Source: Leptodontidium sp. MPI-SDFR-AT-0119
Lineage: Eukaryota > Ascomycota > Leotiomycetes > Helotiales > Leptodontidiaceae
Assembly (NCBI GenBank): GCA_020726505.1
Contig: JAHLEZ010000002.1
Location: 4,836,001 to 4,900,000 of the forward strand
Length of the DNA: 64,000 nt
Direction of reading: 5' to 3'
The notes under the pieces are model-generated. The model made no database searches. It worked only from the letters and a program-made list of their open reading frames with translations, and was not told the DNA's origin. Within the stretch, counting starts at the first letter, position 1. Each line of letters opens with the position of its first letter. A program made the translations under genes and the position numbers. Positions 12,422 to 24,491 of the stretch are shown piece after piece.

Positions 12422-14475
12422 TCAAACACCCTGCTCCATCCCTTCCTCCCACTCCTCATCGTCAACATCAATAAGGTGCTCAGTCTCACCACCCTCCTCA
12501 ATCTCTTCGGCCCCTTGCCACCCTGTAGCAGCCTGAATCAAAACCATAATAAGTGCCAGCCCAGTACCCGCTACAAAGAGCTGCTTCAGACTCCCGATAT
12601 ACCCCGCAACTGCAATCCTCTTTTCTACTCCCTTCAGAGTCTGTACCAGTGCAGGACTGCCCAGTAATCTCCTCACGAGATCTTCTCTCCCTTCCAATCC
12701 ACCATGCTTCGCGTACCCTTTCTCGAGCGTCGCTTTCAGAACACGAACAAATAAACCACCGCCAATAGCTGAGCCGAATGAGCCAGCAAAGCCACGGAAG
12801 GTAGTCAAGAGAGATGTTGAGATGAAATGTGTCGATGTTGGTGTCAGATGCAAGAGATGGGCGAGTGTGTAAGCGAGCGCAGCTCCAACACATATGCCAT
12901 TTGCAAAAACATTCAAGAGAAACAGCGGCGCGGGAGTGTCCGGATTAGCAATCTGCGATAAAGTTGCGAGGGTACACGCGAAGAGGAAATAAGAGACGAT
13001 GCTTGGTCTATTGATATGTTAGCAAGTACAAAGGAGCTCGAAACGGGGGGAGATGTACAGCCAAAAGCTCCCAGCACGTCTGATGTGCAATCCACCAACA
13101 CTGATCCCACCAATTGCAAACCCGAGATTTGTAGGGATGAGAATCGAACCTGCTGATGCTGGGGACCATCCTCGGACTGCGATGGCGTAGGCGGGTGTGT
13201 AGAAGAGGACCATCCATCGGGCAGCCATGATGCCGAGTTGAGCGACGCACGAGAGGAGAGCGCCTCGAGATTTGAGAACGGTGACTGAGATGATGGGCTC
13301 AGATACTACGTGGAGCTCGATGAGTATGAATGTTGCGAGGAGAAATACTGAGGCGACTATTGGGCCCCATTGGATGACTGGGGAGGATAGACCGAAAAGG
13401 AAGAGGCAAAGGGATGTTGTCTGGATGTCTGTGTTAGCTTCACCGGGGATCGTGTGTGGATGAGGTGTCTTACGAGAGTACCAGCGCCGAGATAGTCAAT
13501 CCTGCCTAGCTTTTGGAGAATAGACCCTTCTCCAGATCCTTCATGGCCGGAAGTAAACGATCCTGGGATGCTGAAGAATATTCCTGTGCCAAATACTATT
13601 GACATTGGACTCTGGACCCAAAACAAGAACCGCTGTACATACATTATTAGCCGAGCTCCAAGTCCTATGAAATGTTGTGGATTGAACTCACCCATCCAGT
13701 AACCGGCAATAATGCACCAGCAACAACAGCCCCAAACGATACACCAGTTGTGAATCCAGCATTGACCAATCCAATAAATAACCCTCTCCTTTTCTTCCCG
13801 GTCAACTCGAGAACGAGAATGAATGATACGGTCATGATCCCAGCACCCCCAATTCCCTGAATAGCTCTCCCAAGAAGGAATACTCGTAGAGTTTGTGCTT
13901 GAGATGTGACAACTCCACCAATAGCGAAGAAGATAGAAGCGGCAAAGACACAATTTCTCGGTGAGAAGATCTGAGCCAGTCGAGCTGCGAGAGGGGAAGT
14001 GCTGGACATGGCAATCTGAGAGGTATTAGCTGTGGGTGATCTATTATTTTTGCTGCAATTCACTTACGAGATATACAGATGCAAACCATATGGCTTCAGC
14101 AAAAGCATCAAGGTCTTCAGCAATTTTCGATTGTGTTGTAGTAATTCCGGACATATTGGAAGCTAAAGCATTGGTCAGTAACTCAAGTTCATGAACGCCC
14201 CTTTAGATGAGCAGGAACATATATTTCGGAAATAGTTTACCTTGCAAGAAAATCAACCCGTACAAACTGAATATGATCAAAGACCCCCTCAACCTCCCAA
14301 CTTGTTGATTGGCCTTGTCTGAATCAACAAGGTCCTCCTCATCACCCCTCCGCTGCGCATCCGTCAACGTCTCCGAACTGCCATCACCTCCATCCAGACT
14401 CCGTGCCTGCTCTCTAAGCAGCGGTGTCTCCTCTCCTACTCTCCCCGTCGGCCCTTCCTGGCTTCTGATAGCCAT
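12422..14475 (-). CDS. Major facilitator transporter, DHA2/VBA-like, probable vacuolar basic amino acid or drug:H+ antiporter
   Basis: Exons on the minus strand: 14475-14241, 14162-14068, 14015-13692, 13632-13474, 13420-13059 and 13007-12422, giving about 586 aa. The hydrophilic N-terminus (about 75 residues) contains EETPLL, an acidic dileucine signal of the kind that directs fungal transporters to the vacuole through AP-3. Many membrane segments follow, beginning with LIIFSLYGLIFLQ, and the order resembles 14-helix members such as yeast Vba proteins and fission-yeast Fnx1. GRAIQGIGGAGIMT matches the family's helix-5 antiporter motif. The C-terminal tail is highly acidic. The start at 14475 precedes the acidic dileucine; an ATG 25 codons upstream (14550) is also open. 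Substrate is inferred only from family resemblance. Confidence 0.87.
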
Positions 14476-15674
14476 AATATCCTCCAAATACCGGCACGTG
14501 ATACACCACTCTTGGTTACCAAGCAGCCAAGTTTCCTCTTTCTGTCGCACAATCGTTTCCCAGCCAAGAAATTCCTACGCAATGATCAAGCTCCCATCAC
14601 ATCCGAATTAAGGTAGGCAATTGATAAGAACTATTCTTCTTGAAAGCAGTCGTAAAGTGTAAGTTCGACGTCGACAATGACATCAGGAATCTCGAGTGAT
14701 TCATAATCATCGAAGCTAGATTTGGCAGCTCGGACATCGGGACGTCGTTCTTCCGTTGCCGTTCCAGGGGGATCATCCCACTAGAAAGCTTGTTTGGGCG
14801 TGCTGACTTGCTGACTGTAGGGAGTGAGTTGGTGTTGAGATAAGCGTGTGCTGATAGGGGGTGAGGCTGAAGGTTGTTTGTCCGATTTAGTTAGTTGGTT
14901 ACTAGAGAGAGACTTCTCTTCTTTTGACGACGGAAGACAAAGCGAGCGGCAGCTCCGCGGGTTATCTCTCTAGAAGCCTGCTAAATTGTTGAAATTTGCA
15001 TTCTCCACAATTGACGGAGTTATCAGGTAATCTGGTATTTGCCTAAGTATCCTGGGTTGTGTTTATGGCTTCCTCAAAACCACAACCTCGATCGGTTAGT
15101 CTCTCTCTAATTCACCCCGATGAGGTTAAAAATAGGCAGAAACAAGGCGATGAAGAGAAATTTCTACCATCTCTCGTCCTTGCAGAACAGATTCTAGAGC
15201 AGGAGCAAGTAGGCTAGGGAGCAAAAAGCGGGCACATGGACACGAGCACTAGATGTTGCAGAGCAAGCCCAAAAGTACGGTCTTAGAACGAATCGATTCA
15301 GACATTGCTGCATTTTCCCAAATAAGTGATGGCTAGCCAAAATGTACCGCTTCTAAGTACAACATCAATGTCTTACGAATTTTGAAAAGTCGATGTGACT
15401 CAAGTAGCTCATGTGAGAACTTATGCAGTACAAGAATGATTTGCCCATGCAAGTAAATGAGCTGCTTCCTGCTGACTCAAACATATGTAGATACTAAGGA
15501 GGAAAAGAAAAGACCTTATGCTCATTGATTTAGTTAATTTTGATTTGTTATATTTCTTGTTCCATTTTCTCGGCTCACACAAGCCAGCTTTCTTTGGGGT
15601 ATATTCTCTATTCAGCTCTAAATTACTCCTACTTATACTTTTATCCCTCTCATATATTTCCATTTCGACACCCA
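14476..15674. other. Intergenic region between two transporter genes on the minus strand
   Basis: This 1.2 kb stretch contains the upstream region of the DHA2-like gene and the downstream region of the DHA1-like gene. I see no coding sequence. The first 500 bp should hold the promoter of the 14475 start; no clear TATA element is visible. Confidence 0.5.
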
Positions 15675-17327
15675 TTAAACCATATCTTTCTCTTTCTCTC
15701 CACTCACCACAACCTCCTTCTCAATATTCTCCTCGCCATCCATCTTTTCCCTCCTCTTTGCCCTCCTCTTCTCATCGACCTTATCCCGCCATCCTACACC
15801 CCACAGCACAGCCGCATAAGTAGCAAGACTACTCGCCACCAAAAATCCCGCACTGATTGTCGAGAACCAACCAACACCAATCTTCTCCACAGCTGGCAAA
15901 ACAGTTGCACTGCCCAACGCAGCAAACATATAACGGATGACATAATTCCCAGCAATGACCTCGGCGCTGTGACTCTGCATCACATCGAGACAATATGTGT
16001 TCAGACTTGGAAAGCAGAAGAGTTGTGCTACACCTTGGCAGAACATCATGATGACTGGCAACGCGATGCCGCCAAAGCGCTTCTCGATGGACCATCCGTA
16101 TATCAACATACAGACTGGAATCGCCACACCCATGAATGGCAGTGCGGAGCGCAGACGATCTTCAGGAATGCGGTTACCGCCCCTCTTCGCCTTCCACTTA
16201 ATGGTAATATAATCCGCGTATCTCCCTCCAAAGAATGTTCCGAGAATATAACCACATCCTGGCGCGAGGTAAAATAGACCCGACTCAATAGGCGTGGTGA
16301 GGTCGAAGCGAGGATTGAGGACGTAGCGAATAGGTGTCAGAAGGGAGTACATGTTCCACACAAGCGAACTCGATGCCAGAGCAACCATGATCAAGTTTGG
16401 ATACTTATACAGCCTCAACACACGCCATGGATTCAACATCCCTCCCAGCACTCGCGCTTTGGTCTTCAGTGGCAATCCGACCAAGTCGTCGACTTTCATG
16501 TGGTGAGCCGTTTCGGGAAGGAGGAAGTAGGCTCCGATCAATGCAACGCCTGCGAGAGCGGTTTGCAGGTAGAAGATCACTCGCCAGGATTTGAAAGTGA
16601 CGATTATACCTCCGATGAATGGACCGAATGCTGGACCGATCAGTGTTCCGGATAAGAACCATCCCATTGCTGTTGCTCGCTCGGTTGGACGATAGATGTC
16701 TCCGATGCAAGATGCACCAACGTTGAGGAACGAAGTTCCTTCGAAGGCAGTCAAAATTCGGAAGACGAAGTAAGCTGGGAGGTTTGGGGCGAGGGCAGTA
16801 CCGAGAGAGCATCCGCAGAAGAGGGCTGCTGTTACAAGACAGATCTGGGTAACTGATTAGATGGGTTTGGGTTAATGATTGGAGCAAATTACCCATCGAC
16901 GGCCGTAGACTTGGCTGAGAGGACCCCAGAAACAGGGCGAAACGCCCATGAAGAGCATATAAAGGGCATTGCTCAAGTTGATGATCGTTCCAGTACTGCT
17001 GTAAGTCGCTGCTACTTCAGGGACAGCAGCCAAGATAGTCGTGGAGGAAATTGGAGCTAGAAATGAGCAATATGACAGGAGAGCTACAATGATGATCTTT
17101 CGAGACGGTGATAATATGTCGTATACTTCGTCTGGAACCTCTACAAATGAGGAGTAGTGCTGTATAGGTGCATCGTGTGTGGAAATATTGGTTCGAGTAT
17201 GAGATAGGTTGGGATTCTCGTCTGTGGTGCTAATTGAATGGATCGATTCTGCATCATGGTGGCGACTCAATTGAGAAGAGTGATCAGGCTGAGGAACTGA
17301 AGCTTCTTCATGGCGGGTTTGAGACAT
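15675..17327 (-). CDS. Major facilitator multidrug transporter, DHA1 (12-TM) type
   Basis: Two exons, 17327-16893 and 16844-15675, are separated by a 48-nt GT/AG intron; the product is about 534 aa. A polar N-terminus of about 75 residues precedes the first helix (KIIIVALLSYCSFLAPIS). The loop between helices 2 and 3 carries GPLSQVYGRRW, a good match to motif A of the superfamily (G-x-L-x-D/S-x-x-G-R-R). Helix 5 carries GTLIGPAFGPFIGG, the antiporter motif C typical of drug:H+ antiporters. About twelve helices fit, with a central hydrophilic loop around KVDDLVGLPLKTKARV, and a charged Lys/Glu tail ends the protein. It resembles yeast Qdr/Aqr/Dtr-type exporters of the plasma membrane. The exported compound cannot be told from sequence. 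Confidence 0.9.
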
Positions 17328-19316
17328 GATGAATGAGGAGTATTAATTCAGTTCTGAACGGTACAGGAGTATCATAGCATAACAGCAATTGATTTGAAGA
17401 GTGGGGCGAAACAAAATCTTCCTCCTGGACCATGAAAGGCAATGAGAAAGCAATTGTTCAATTAGCGAAACGAGAGACCAGACCAATTCGATCTACACCA
17501 AGGAAACAGGAAACGGTTTGAAGATATACTGAGGGTAACGGTGAGTCAAATACCTCTTCCCATACTGGCTGGGTCGTCCGAAGCCGGCCAGTGGCGGGGT
17601 GGATTCTTCTCCTTCCAGGGAAGGAATTTCAACGGCAACTTTTTCTTTCGCCGGCGCTGCTCGATTAAAACGGCAGGGCCTAATCTTCGGCCCTCCGCTA
17701 CTCTGGTACACTTCTGAGCTAATCGTAGATCTAGACATCATGATTTGCTTGTCTGCTTCTCTTGGCGCAAGTCAAGGAACGGTGCCGTCACAACCGGATT
17801 CGGGATGATGTCCGATGGGGCCAGATGCCGAGGCGGAAGAATACACCCGGGACTACAACTGGCGCGCGCTTTTTGAAGTTGAATGTTAATGAGATGAGGC
17901 TCGTCGTTGTTGAACATTTATGCGATCCAAAAGAGTAAGTGAAGATGTGTTGAGAATTATGTACTGTACAGGAAGTTGCAAATGCCAAGTGCGGCGAAAA
18001 TTACTTAACCGAGAAACCCCCTTCGCAGCGGTGAAATCCTCATAGTCACCGACATACACGATATGCATGACAACGAGACTGCAGATACCAGAATCGTGTA
18101 CGAATCGCATGAAGTATCGAGATCCTATCACTAGGAATTGCTGGTCCGGTACTTGGCAGAGATAAGATATGCATATCCACCACTCCACTCTTCTAGATCC
18201 GGATCTCCAACAGAGACTTACAATTCAGCAGTCCCACCGAAAGTTGTTTCTTTTGTTCTTGCTTCACCGTCTACTTTAAAGCTCTATTTCTTCCTCTCAG
18301 GTAATAATTTGTTCAAAGGTTTTGCTAGAAAGGATGAGGTACTTTGGGAGATTTTCATGACTTGAATGTTTGCCAAGTCTTGTATCTGTGCTGAAGCTGA
18401 CTCCTCCACATGCACATGCAACTCAAGATATAGATGGAAGGAATAGAGAAGTCACTTTTCTGGATTTGTCTTTTCTGGACACTAATGTAAGTCAGCTGGA
18501 AGTCTATATCTTGGCCCCTTCAGGCCCGGATATAATAATGTAGCACGGAATTAAATTTCACCTCGGATCAGACTCACCATCGTGATAAGACTGAAAATAC
18601 GGGCGAGTATTTGCATTTACACTTAAAATTGCAATATTAGACTTTTTAGATGCTTTTTTTGTGCTGGTTTGAGTGAGGTAGGTATCCTTGCCAATAATCC
18701 CATACAGGGTAGACAATGCTTACTCAGCACACCGTTCGGCTAACGCCCCAAACATCAACAAAGGATTCACCCAGCTAAATCAAATCTTCAAAGGGAAAAA
18801 AGATGTTCCCAGATTTGAGACACCAGGGGACCAAAGTTGGCCGGGCGCCTAACATCTGATGTTCCATATCATGAGGAACATATCTACTGCGTAATCAACA
18901 ACTTCGATAGGCAGACTTATAGTTGCTTCTCTTTCCGCGTGGTTGATTGGCCTCACGCGAGAATTTGACAGATGTTACTGTGTACACTACGAGACAGAAG
19001 AGATTGTGTGACGCGATTAATTATTTAGAGAAGTTGAAATAGAATGAATGATCCAATCTGCCAATTACTTTGTAGCGACAACCGTCGAGATCGGGCGATT
19101 CACGGCCTAGAAAGCACTTGCCTTTCAGCAAAACCATTGCCTGCTTCCAAAAGCGCACATCGACAAAATATTCTGGTCTACGCACAGAGACTTCTACCGT
19201 CCCTTTTATCTTGAGAGATGAACTGCTGCAAACCATCCCAATCCCAAGCCCAACGGCAACCTTCTCAAGACGACACCCTTATCCCATCACCATTCTTCCT
19301 AATACCACTCCCAAAG
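17328..19316. other. Intergenic region between divergent genes, no supported gene
   Basis: About 2 kb separates the DHA1 transporter start from the CBM18 gene start. Open frames here are short and show no family features. The sequence around 18360-18700 is relatively AT-rich. It presumably contains both promoters. Confidence 0.5.
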
Positions 19317-20002
19317 ATGCGGATCCTACTCACCACATTCTCCCTCCTCTTCATAGCCATCCGGGCCAACCTCACTACCGAAGTCCCAGAACCAAACAAA
19401 CGTCAAATCCCCACCCCAAACCTCAGATGCGGACGAAACCTAGGCACCAGTCTCAACTACTTCTGCCCTACCAACCTTCCATGCTGCTCATAGTAAGCCC
19501 CCCAACTTCCCAAACCAAGGCCAGCACCTAGGTTATCTCCCGAGGCAATTGAAACTACAACTACAATTTCAAACTTACAATTCGCTGACTTTCCACTCAT
19601 CTAGTTGGGGATATTGCGGAACAGGCGACGCATACTGCAACACGCTAGCAGGATGTCAAGCCTCGCATAGTAACCCGACTGTTCTTGCCTGTCACACGCC
19701 GATTGATAAAGTGACTGTCTCGCCGAATGGGAATTGTGGGCGCAAGTATGAGTAGACGTGGGGGCATAGGTGTCCTGGAGGGGAGAATCCTTGTTGTTCT
19801 GCTTTGTGAGTTTATTTACTTTCTCTCACTTTCTTCGATGATTCCCATTTTGGTTGGATATGGGGTGGAAGGCGCGGAGGTTTGAAGGTGAATATGAATA
19901 TGAACTGATTAAGGGACTAGTTTCTTCTGTGGAAATACACCATATCATTGCGATGTAAGCAAGGGCTGTAAGAAGGAATATGGAACTTGTAATACTAATT
20001 GA
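19317..20002 (+). pseudogene. Secreted chitin-binding (CBM18) protein gene with in-frame TAG
   Basis: ATG 19317 starts a signal peptide (MRILLTTFSLLFIAIRA) followed by a likely Kex2 site (NKR-Q). Exon 1 is 19317-19492 and exon 2 begins at 19605. Joined, they encode a hevein-type CBM18 domain with CPTNLPCCSYWGYCG and the following Cys residues. Exon 2 reaches TAG at 19753-19755. The same frame continues past it, through a further intron (19806-19920), into a second CBM18 domain (CPGGENPCCSAFFFCGN, then HCDVSKGC) ending at TGA 20000-20002. Counting the stop as one residue, the first-to-second Cys spacing is 11 in both domains, so the second domain clearly belonged to the same protein. As written, only a one-domain product of about 108 aa is made. 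Chitin-binding secreted proteins mask or bind fungal cell wall chitin. Confidence 0.75.
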
Positions 20003-20935
20003 TGAAATCAACCTCATTGGAATTTGGAACTGGTGACTGGGATACTATGGTGTAGACTTTTGTGGTGACTGGGCGGTGCTGTTTGATCGATGGCTTGTAA
20101 CATAGCTATGGCTTCTGCTTTTTGTAGCGCAAAAAATGTTGACCTCGCGATTCTACGGAGTTCGATGTGACCAAAAAACCCGAGCATCATCCAACCTTAC
20201 AACGAACTGTTATCCCCGCTTCTACTTAAGCATTGGTAGTACCTAGAGCAACAACTCGTGCAACATTCCTAAACATACTCTATTCTATGCTAATCAGAAC
20301 CTCTTGTTTCCCCAGATTGCCTACATAACATACGTCTTCGCAGACAGGCGAAAACCGAGTCCCTCTTCCGCGGTATGATGCTGGCTGGTAATATCCTCCA
20401 TCCTTCCTCTAGGTGGATGTGAATCCTCGTTGTAGACTATGTCTAAGCTAGACCTCTGCTAGCTGATTCTTGCTGCGGCTAGTTGCGCAGATGAACGGTC
20501 GAAATAATCGCTGTCGAGAAACAACAGGCCTGGAAAGCAGATAGACAGGTGGAGTGTACCTGGGTGGACAGACAAAGGTTAGAAATCTTGTTTGGTGGGC
20601 GAGGGTGCAGATTTGATTGCGTACCTTGTTCAGTTCCCTTAATAATAGAGAAGCCCATGAAATCTTCATGGTCTCTTTAGTCCCTTGAGAGACGCTGCCA
20701 GTTGAGCGACTGACAGCTCTGGTGATGCTGGGATGGTTTCGATTGCTTCCAGGTGGTAGAACTGACGATTATTCAACTCATCTGCGAGCGTGAACTAAAA
20801 TTCTTCCTAGTCCTCAAGTCGGTTCACCCACCTGAAGCAGCAGGCCAAATAGTATTGCGTTTCCCATCATGCGAGACCGCAACGAGCTCGATCGAATCCC
20901 CAGACCTGCTTGATCTGAACGCCAAGTCAGCAAGT
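20003..20935. other. Convergent intergenic region, nothing recognisable
   Basis: This stretch lies between the 3' ends of the CBM18 gene and the seven-helix membrane protein gene. It holds only short open frames with no domain signal. Confidence 0.5.
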
Positions 20936-22719
20936 TCAACCACTAGAGTCTGACAGAAAGGTGTCCTGGGGTTTTGGCGGTGGCAAGTGCTCGTTGACGA
21001 ACCTCCTTTCTGATATCGACTCCTGCGCCCGCGAATGTTTCTTATTCTGACTCTCGTACTGAACGATCGGGTCTTCTGGATCGATGGCGATTCCGACTTC
21101 GGTAACGTTGGACGTCATGTTGCTGTTGGCAACACTCTTGGGTGGCATAGGCCGATGGAACTGTGGTACCCGCGCATTGCTTGGGGTCCTCAAGTGAGTT
21201 GGCTGCGGAGCAGGAGCCGGAGCCTCTGCAATGGAATCTGCATCGCGCCCTAACTCCCTGGCGAACATCCGGACTCGGTTTTCGGACTCCCTCACTGCTT
21301 TCCGTTGCTCCTCCGATGCAGACTTTTGAAGACTCGGCAGCCTCTCGAATTCCAATCCCTGAGCCCGGCTCGCTTCTTCGTCCCGTTGTTGTTTCTTGCG
21401 GATGAGCTTTTGTCTCAATCCGCATCCCCCAACTACCAAATCGCGATATTGACGCCAGGATTTCGTTGTGCCGAATACTAGGAAGGCGACTAGCGAAGCC
21501 GTGACACCGGGAATGAAGAGGACAATATCGGTTATAGAGCCGGAGACGCTGAAGTCTGGCTTGCCGGCAGCTGCAATGGAGGCGTTATTGTTCGCCTGGA
21601 ATAGCGTAAATATGATAATGACAATTTCGAATAAACTAGTCGTGTCAGATCAGTAAGATTTGGTATCTGGGTGGGTGAGTGGGTGAACTTACGCAAGAAT
21701 GACAAAACCGATTGTAAAGCGAGTGACAAGTGCTCGGTCGTAGATTGACCTGCGTGTACTGGAAACAGTACCAGATACCTCAGTCTCAAGTGTTCCTGGA
21801 GCGTATCCTGAATCATCGGTCCGGGACTTCGATCCGTCGGAAGCCCACCAGCGACCACGTCGTTGTGAATGTCCTGCCACAAGGCGGCGAGTCTTCATGT
21901 ATTTGTAGAGGATTAAGACGAGCAACACACTTCCCAAGGACAAACTTGTGAACACTAGAGGACTATTAGCACCATCACCAAAGGTTCCAGATAGAGCGGA
22001 TTATTATACTCACTTGAGAGATATGTCAGCACAATGAAGACTCCCGGTTGTCGTTGCAAAGACTCGATTTGCATCATTCCGACAATGAGGGCGGGGAAAA
22101 AAACCGAGAAAACCTTCGAGATCGGGGACATCCTGTTCTGCCAATCGCCCAGCCAGGTCGAGCGTACTCCCCAGGCACCGGTAAATAAGGCGATTGTCCA
22201 GAAGAAAACATTAAGGGCCATGACATTGTAGCAATAGAATTCTGTCAAAATCAAGGAGTTAGTAAGTTGTCATTGTCTCGGGACATGGCACCCACGAATG
22301 TAAAAGAGTACTTGGTCTACGATTTGTGCTGCGCCTCCAAAAGCAAGGCCTTTGCGAGTTTGAGACTCGACAGCCTTCTGAAATTGTGCTTCTTTGATGA
22401 TAACCCATGCCACGGCATAGTGAAATTGCTGAATAACCGAAGCAAGTGAGCTGAGAGCTGTGAAGCCGGAGAAGATGGTAACATCTATCAACTGTCAGCT
22501 TATCTCCACAAAAATGGGATCTACAAAATGGAGCATACAGGACCACGCTTCACCAAAACTGATGAGCAGGCACGTCAACAGTGTTGTGAGTGTAAGACAT
22601 CCTGCAGAGTACAACAAAACAACGACAGACACGCCTACAGCTCCCTGAGGGATCCCACCAGTCATGCCGTCAGTATTTACGACTCCCTTTTCCAAGTCCA
22701 AAAGCACATCTTCATTCAT
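20936..22719 (-). CDS. Seven-transmembrane, GPCR-like integral membrane protein of unknown function
   Basis: Five exons: 22719-22539, 22484-22296, 22241-22014, 21954-21693 and 21635-20936, with phases matching at every GT/AG junction; about 519 aa. Seven hydrophobic segments are visible: around GAVGVSVVVLLYSAGC, VTIFSGFTALSSLASVI, NVFFWTIALFTGAWG, SKVFSVFFPALIVGMM, VFTSLSLGSVLLVLILY, FTIGFVILALFEIVIII and ITDIVLFIPGVTASLVAFLV. A basic stretch (GLRQKLIRKKQQRDEE) and a long hydrophilic tail of about 165 residues, rich in Pro/Ser/Gln, follow. Topology with a large C-terminal tail recalls fungal G-protein-coupled receptors, but I do not recognise a specific receptor class, so ligand and signalling role are open. 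A non-receptor membrane protein is the main alternative. Confidence 0.8.
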
Positions 22720-24491
22720 TCACAGATAAAAGGGCCAGGAACAATATGAGGAGGAAGAAGGGGAAAAGGGAAAAAAAGCCTTGGGGTGACGGGGATCGCC
22801 TTCAAGGTATTTGACCTGCTACACGTCCCAGCGCCACTGAGGATCTGCACTAGGGCTCTCTTGGCTCATCTGAAGAACGTGTGTAACCTTGCTCAATATT
22901 CGCATTGTCCAGTACGTACTCCACTCGAGGCAGTTTCTCGCCTTGCTACTGGGAGCGTCGTCATGCGCTTGGAGTGAACAATCCCAGGTCCACGTTAAAT
23001 CCTTGTGTACCAGGGGCGGCACATCGGCTAGCTCTATTTTGAGTCCCAGCCATCGTGAAGCGAAGCCCCTGAGCCTTGCCAGTTTCAAGTTCGGGACTGA
23101 ATTGATCATGATCCTAAAGGTGTGATTGGTGAAGCTGGTGAAAAATGGGGAGAACTCTCGACATCGCACCCTTAGCCATACCCAGCGCACCGGAGCTGTC
23201 TTCAGGGATGTCCTAGTGGTTTGATACTTAGTGAAAACGACCCAGCTGGAGAAAGTTGCCATGCCCGTGCCGCAAGCAGACAGACGATTCGAGCGTTGTA
23301 CCTCGCATGAGACGCGTGGTATTTTCACGGGGAATCCTATATTCTGCTTGCTTTTTCCATCTCATACTGTACCTGACAGCGGACTGTTGCTTGACAAGTC
23401 TCAACGGTTGAATGTTGTGGCGAGTATTACTCCCCGGAACTCCAGGCATGAATCGTACATCCTTGCCAGCTGAAAAAGGTTGCCGAGCCTCGCTAATCTG
23501 ACTCGAGATGTCGTGTCGTGTTTACCTTTCGATCCAAAATCAACCCCCAAACCAATCTGAATATTGGATGGCCGGCTCGTCGGGCATGAACACTGGTAGC
23601 TTTTTCGATTATTCTCTCTGGAATAATCCCTCTGTGTTAAACTAGGATCGGGCCTTCATCAGACCGATGTTGGAGTTGGAATCCGATTGGTTTCCTCTCG
23701 CCCGATGCTAGTACTAGACAAACTCTAAGTCTTTCTCGGTGTGTTCCCTGACACTTCTTCCGACTCGTGAAGGGGCAGAGTTCTGGCGAAATCCATAGCA
23801 GGATGGTATTGAAACTTTGGAAGGCGTACAGCTCCAGCTGAAGAGCTCGCCCCCTGGAAGCAGCTTCACTCGATTGCTAATAGAGTTCCTTCTGAGGCAA
23901 AAGAGATCTGAAGCACCGGTCGGCAAGCAAAGAAGGTCCGATGTACGAACGCGTCCGAGACTTACAGTACGCCACCTCCAAACGAAGTAAACAAAGCTAT
24001 CAAAAAGAACATCACACCTCGGTCTTCCTACCCACTCCGTCCCATGTAATTCCCACGATCTCACGTAAAGCACACAGCAAGCTTCGAAGAACAAAACCAC
24101 AATAAATTTCCTTGTGCAGGAAACTATCGAATCATCCATCAAGAGTAGTTCCGAACAGCCGAAGAAACAATCGAACGATAACTGCCGTCTCGCGCGGAAC
24201 AGGGAAGTGGGAATGCTTCATAGGTGATGAAGAGAGACGACGCAGGGGAAAGGCGGCTGGAGGATGCAAGAGGGTGGATTGTTGCATGCGAAACATGTTC
24301 CCGTCCCAGACTTCGCCCCTTGCGCGGGCTCGGCCATTAAATTCGCCGCGAGGCAGAGGCAGAGAGGGGCAGCGGGCCAGGATTATGTCAGCTTGATACA
24401 CATGGATTCTTCAGCCTCACCTGGCAAGGCGCCCACCCAAGCTGCACGTTGAACAACTCACTTGCCCCAAGCACTAAGCTCACTGCCAGAT
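22720..24491. other. Divergent intergenic region between the seven-helix gene and ATG5
   Basis: About 1.8 kb. The longest frame is 22819-23328 on the minus strand; it lacks any domain or sensible start context. Nothing else is supported. The distal 300 bases should hold the ATG5 promoter. Confidence 0.5.

Noticed and set aside
19746..19769. Possible 24-nt intron that would remove the TAG in the CBM18 gene
   Set aside because: Too short for fungal splicing, and removing it would destroy the Cys spacing shared by the two domains.
22819..23328. 169-codon frame on the minus strand
   Set aside because: No recognisable family, no intron structure, and it sits in the upstream region of two divergent genes.
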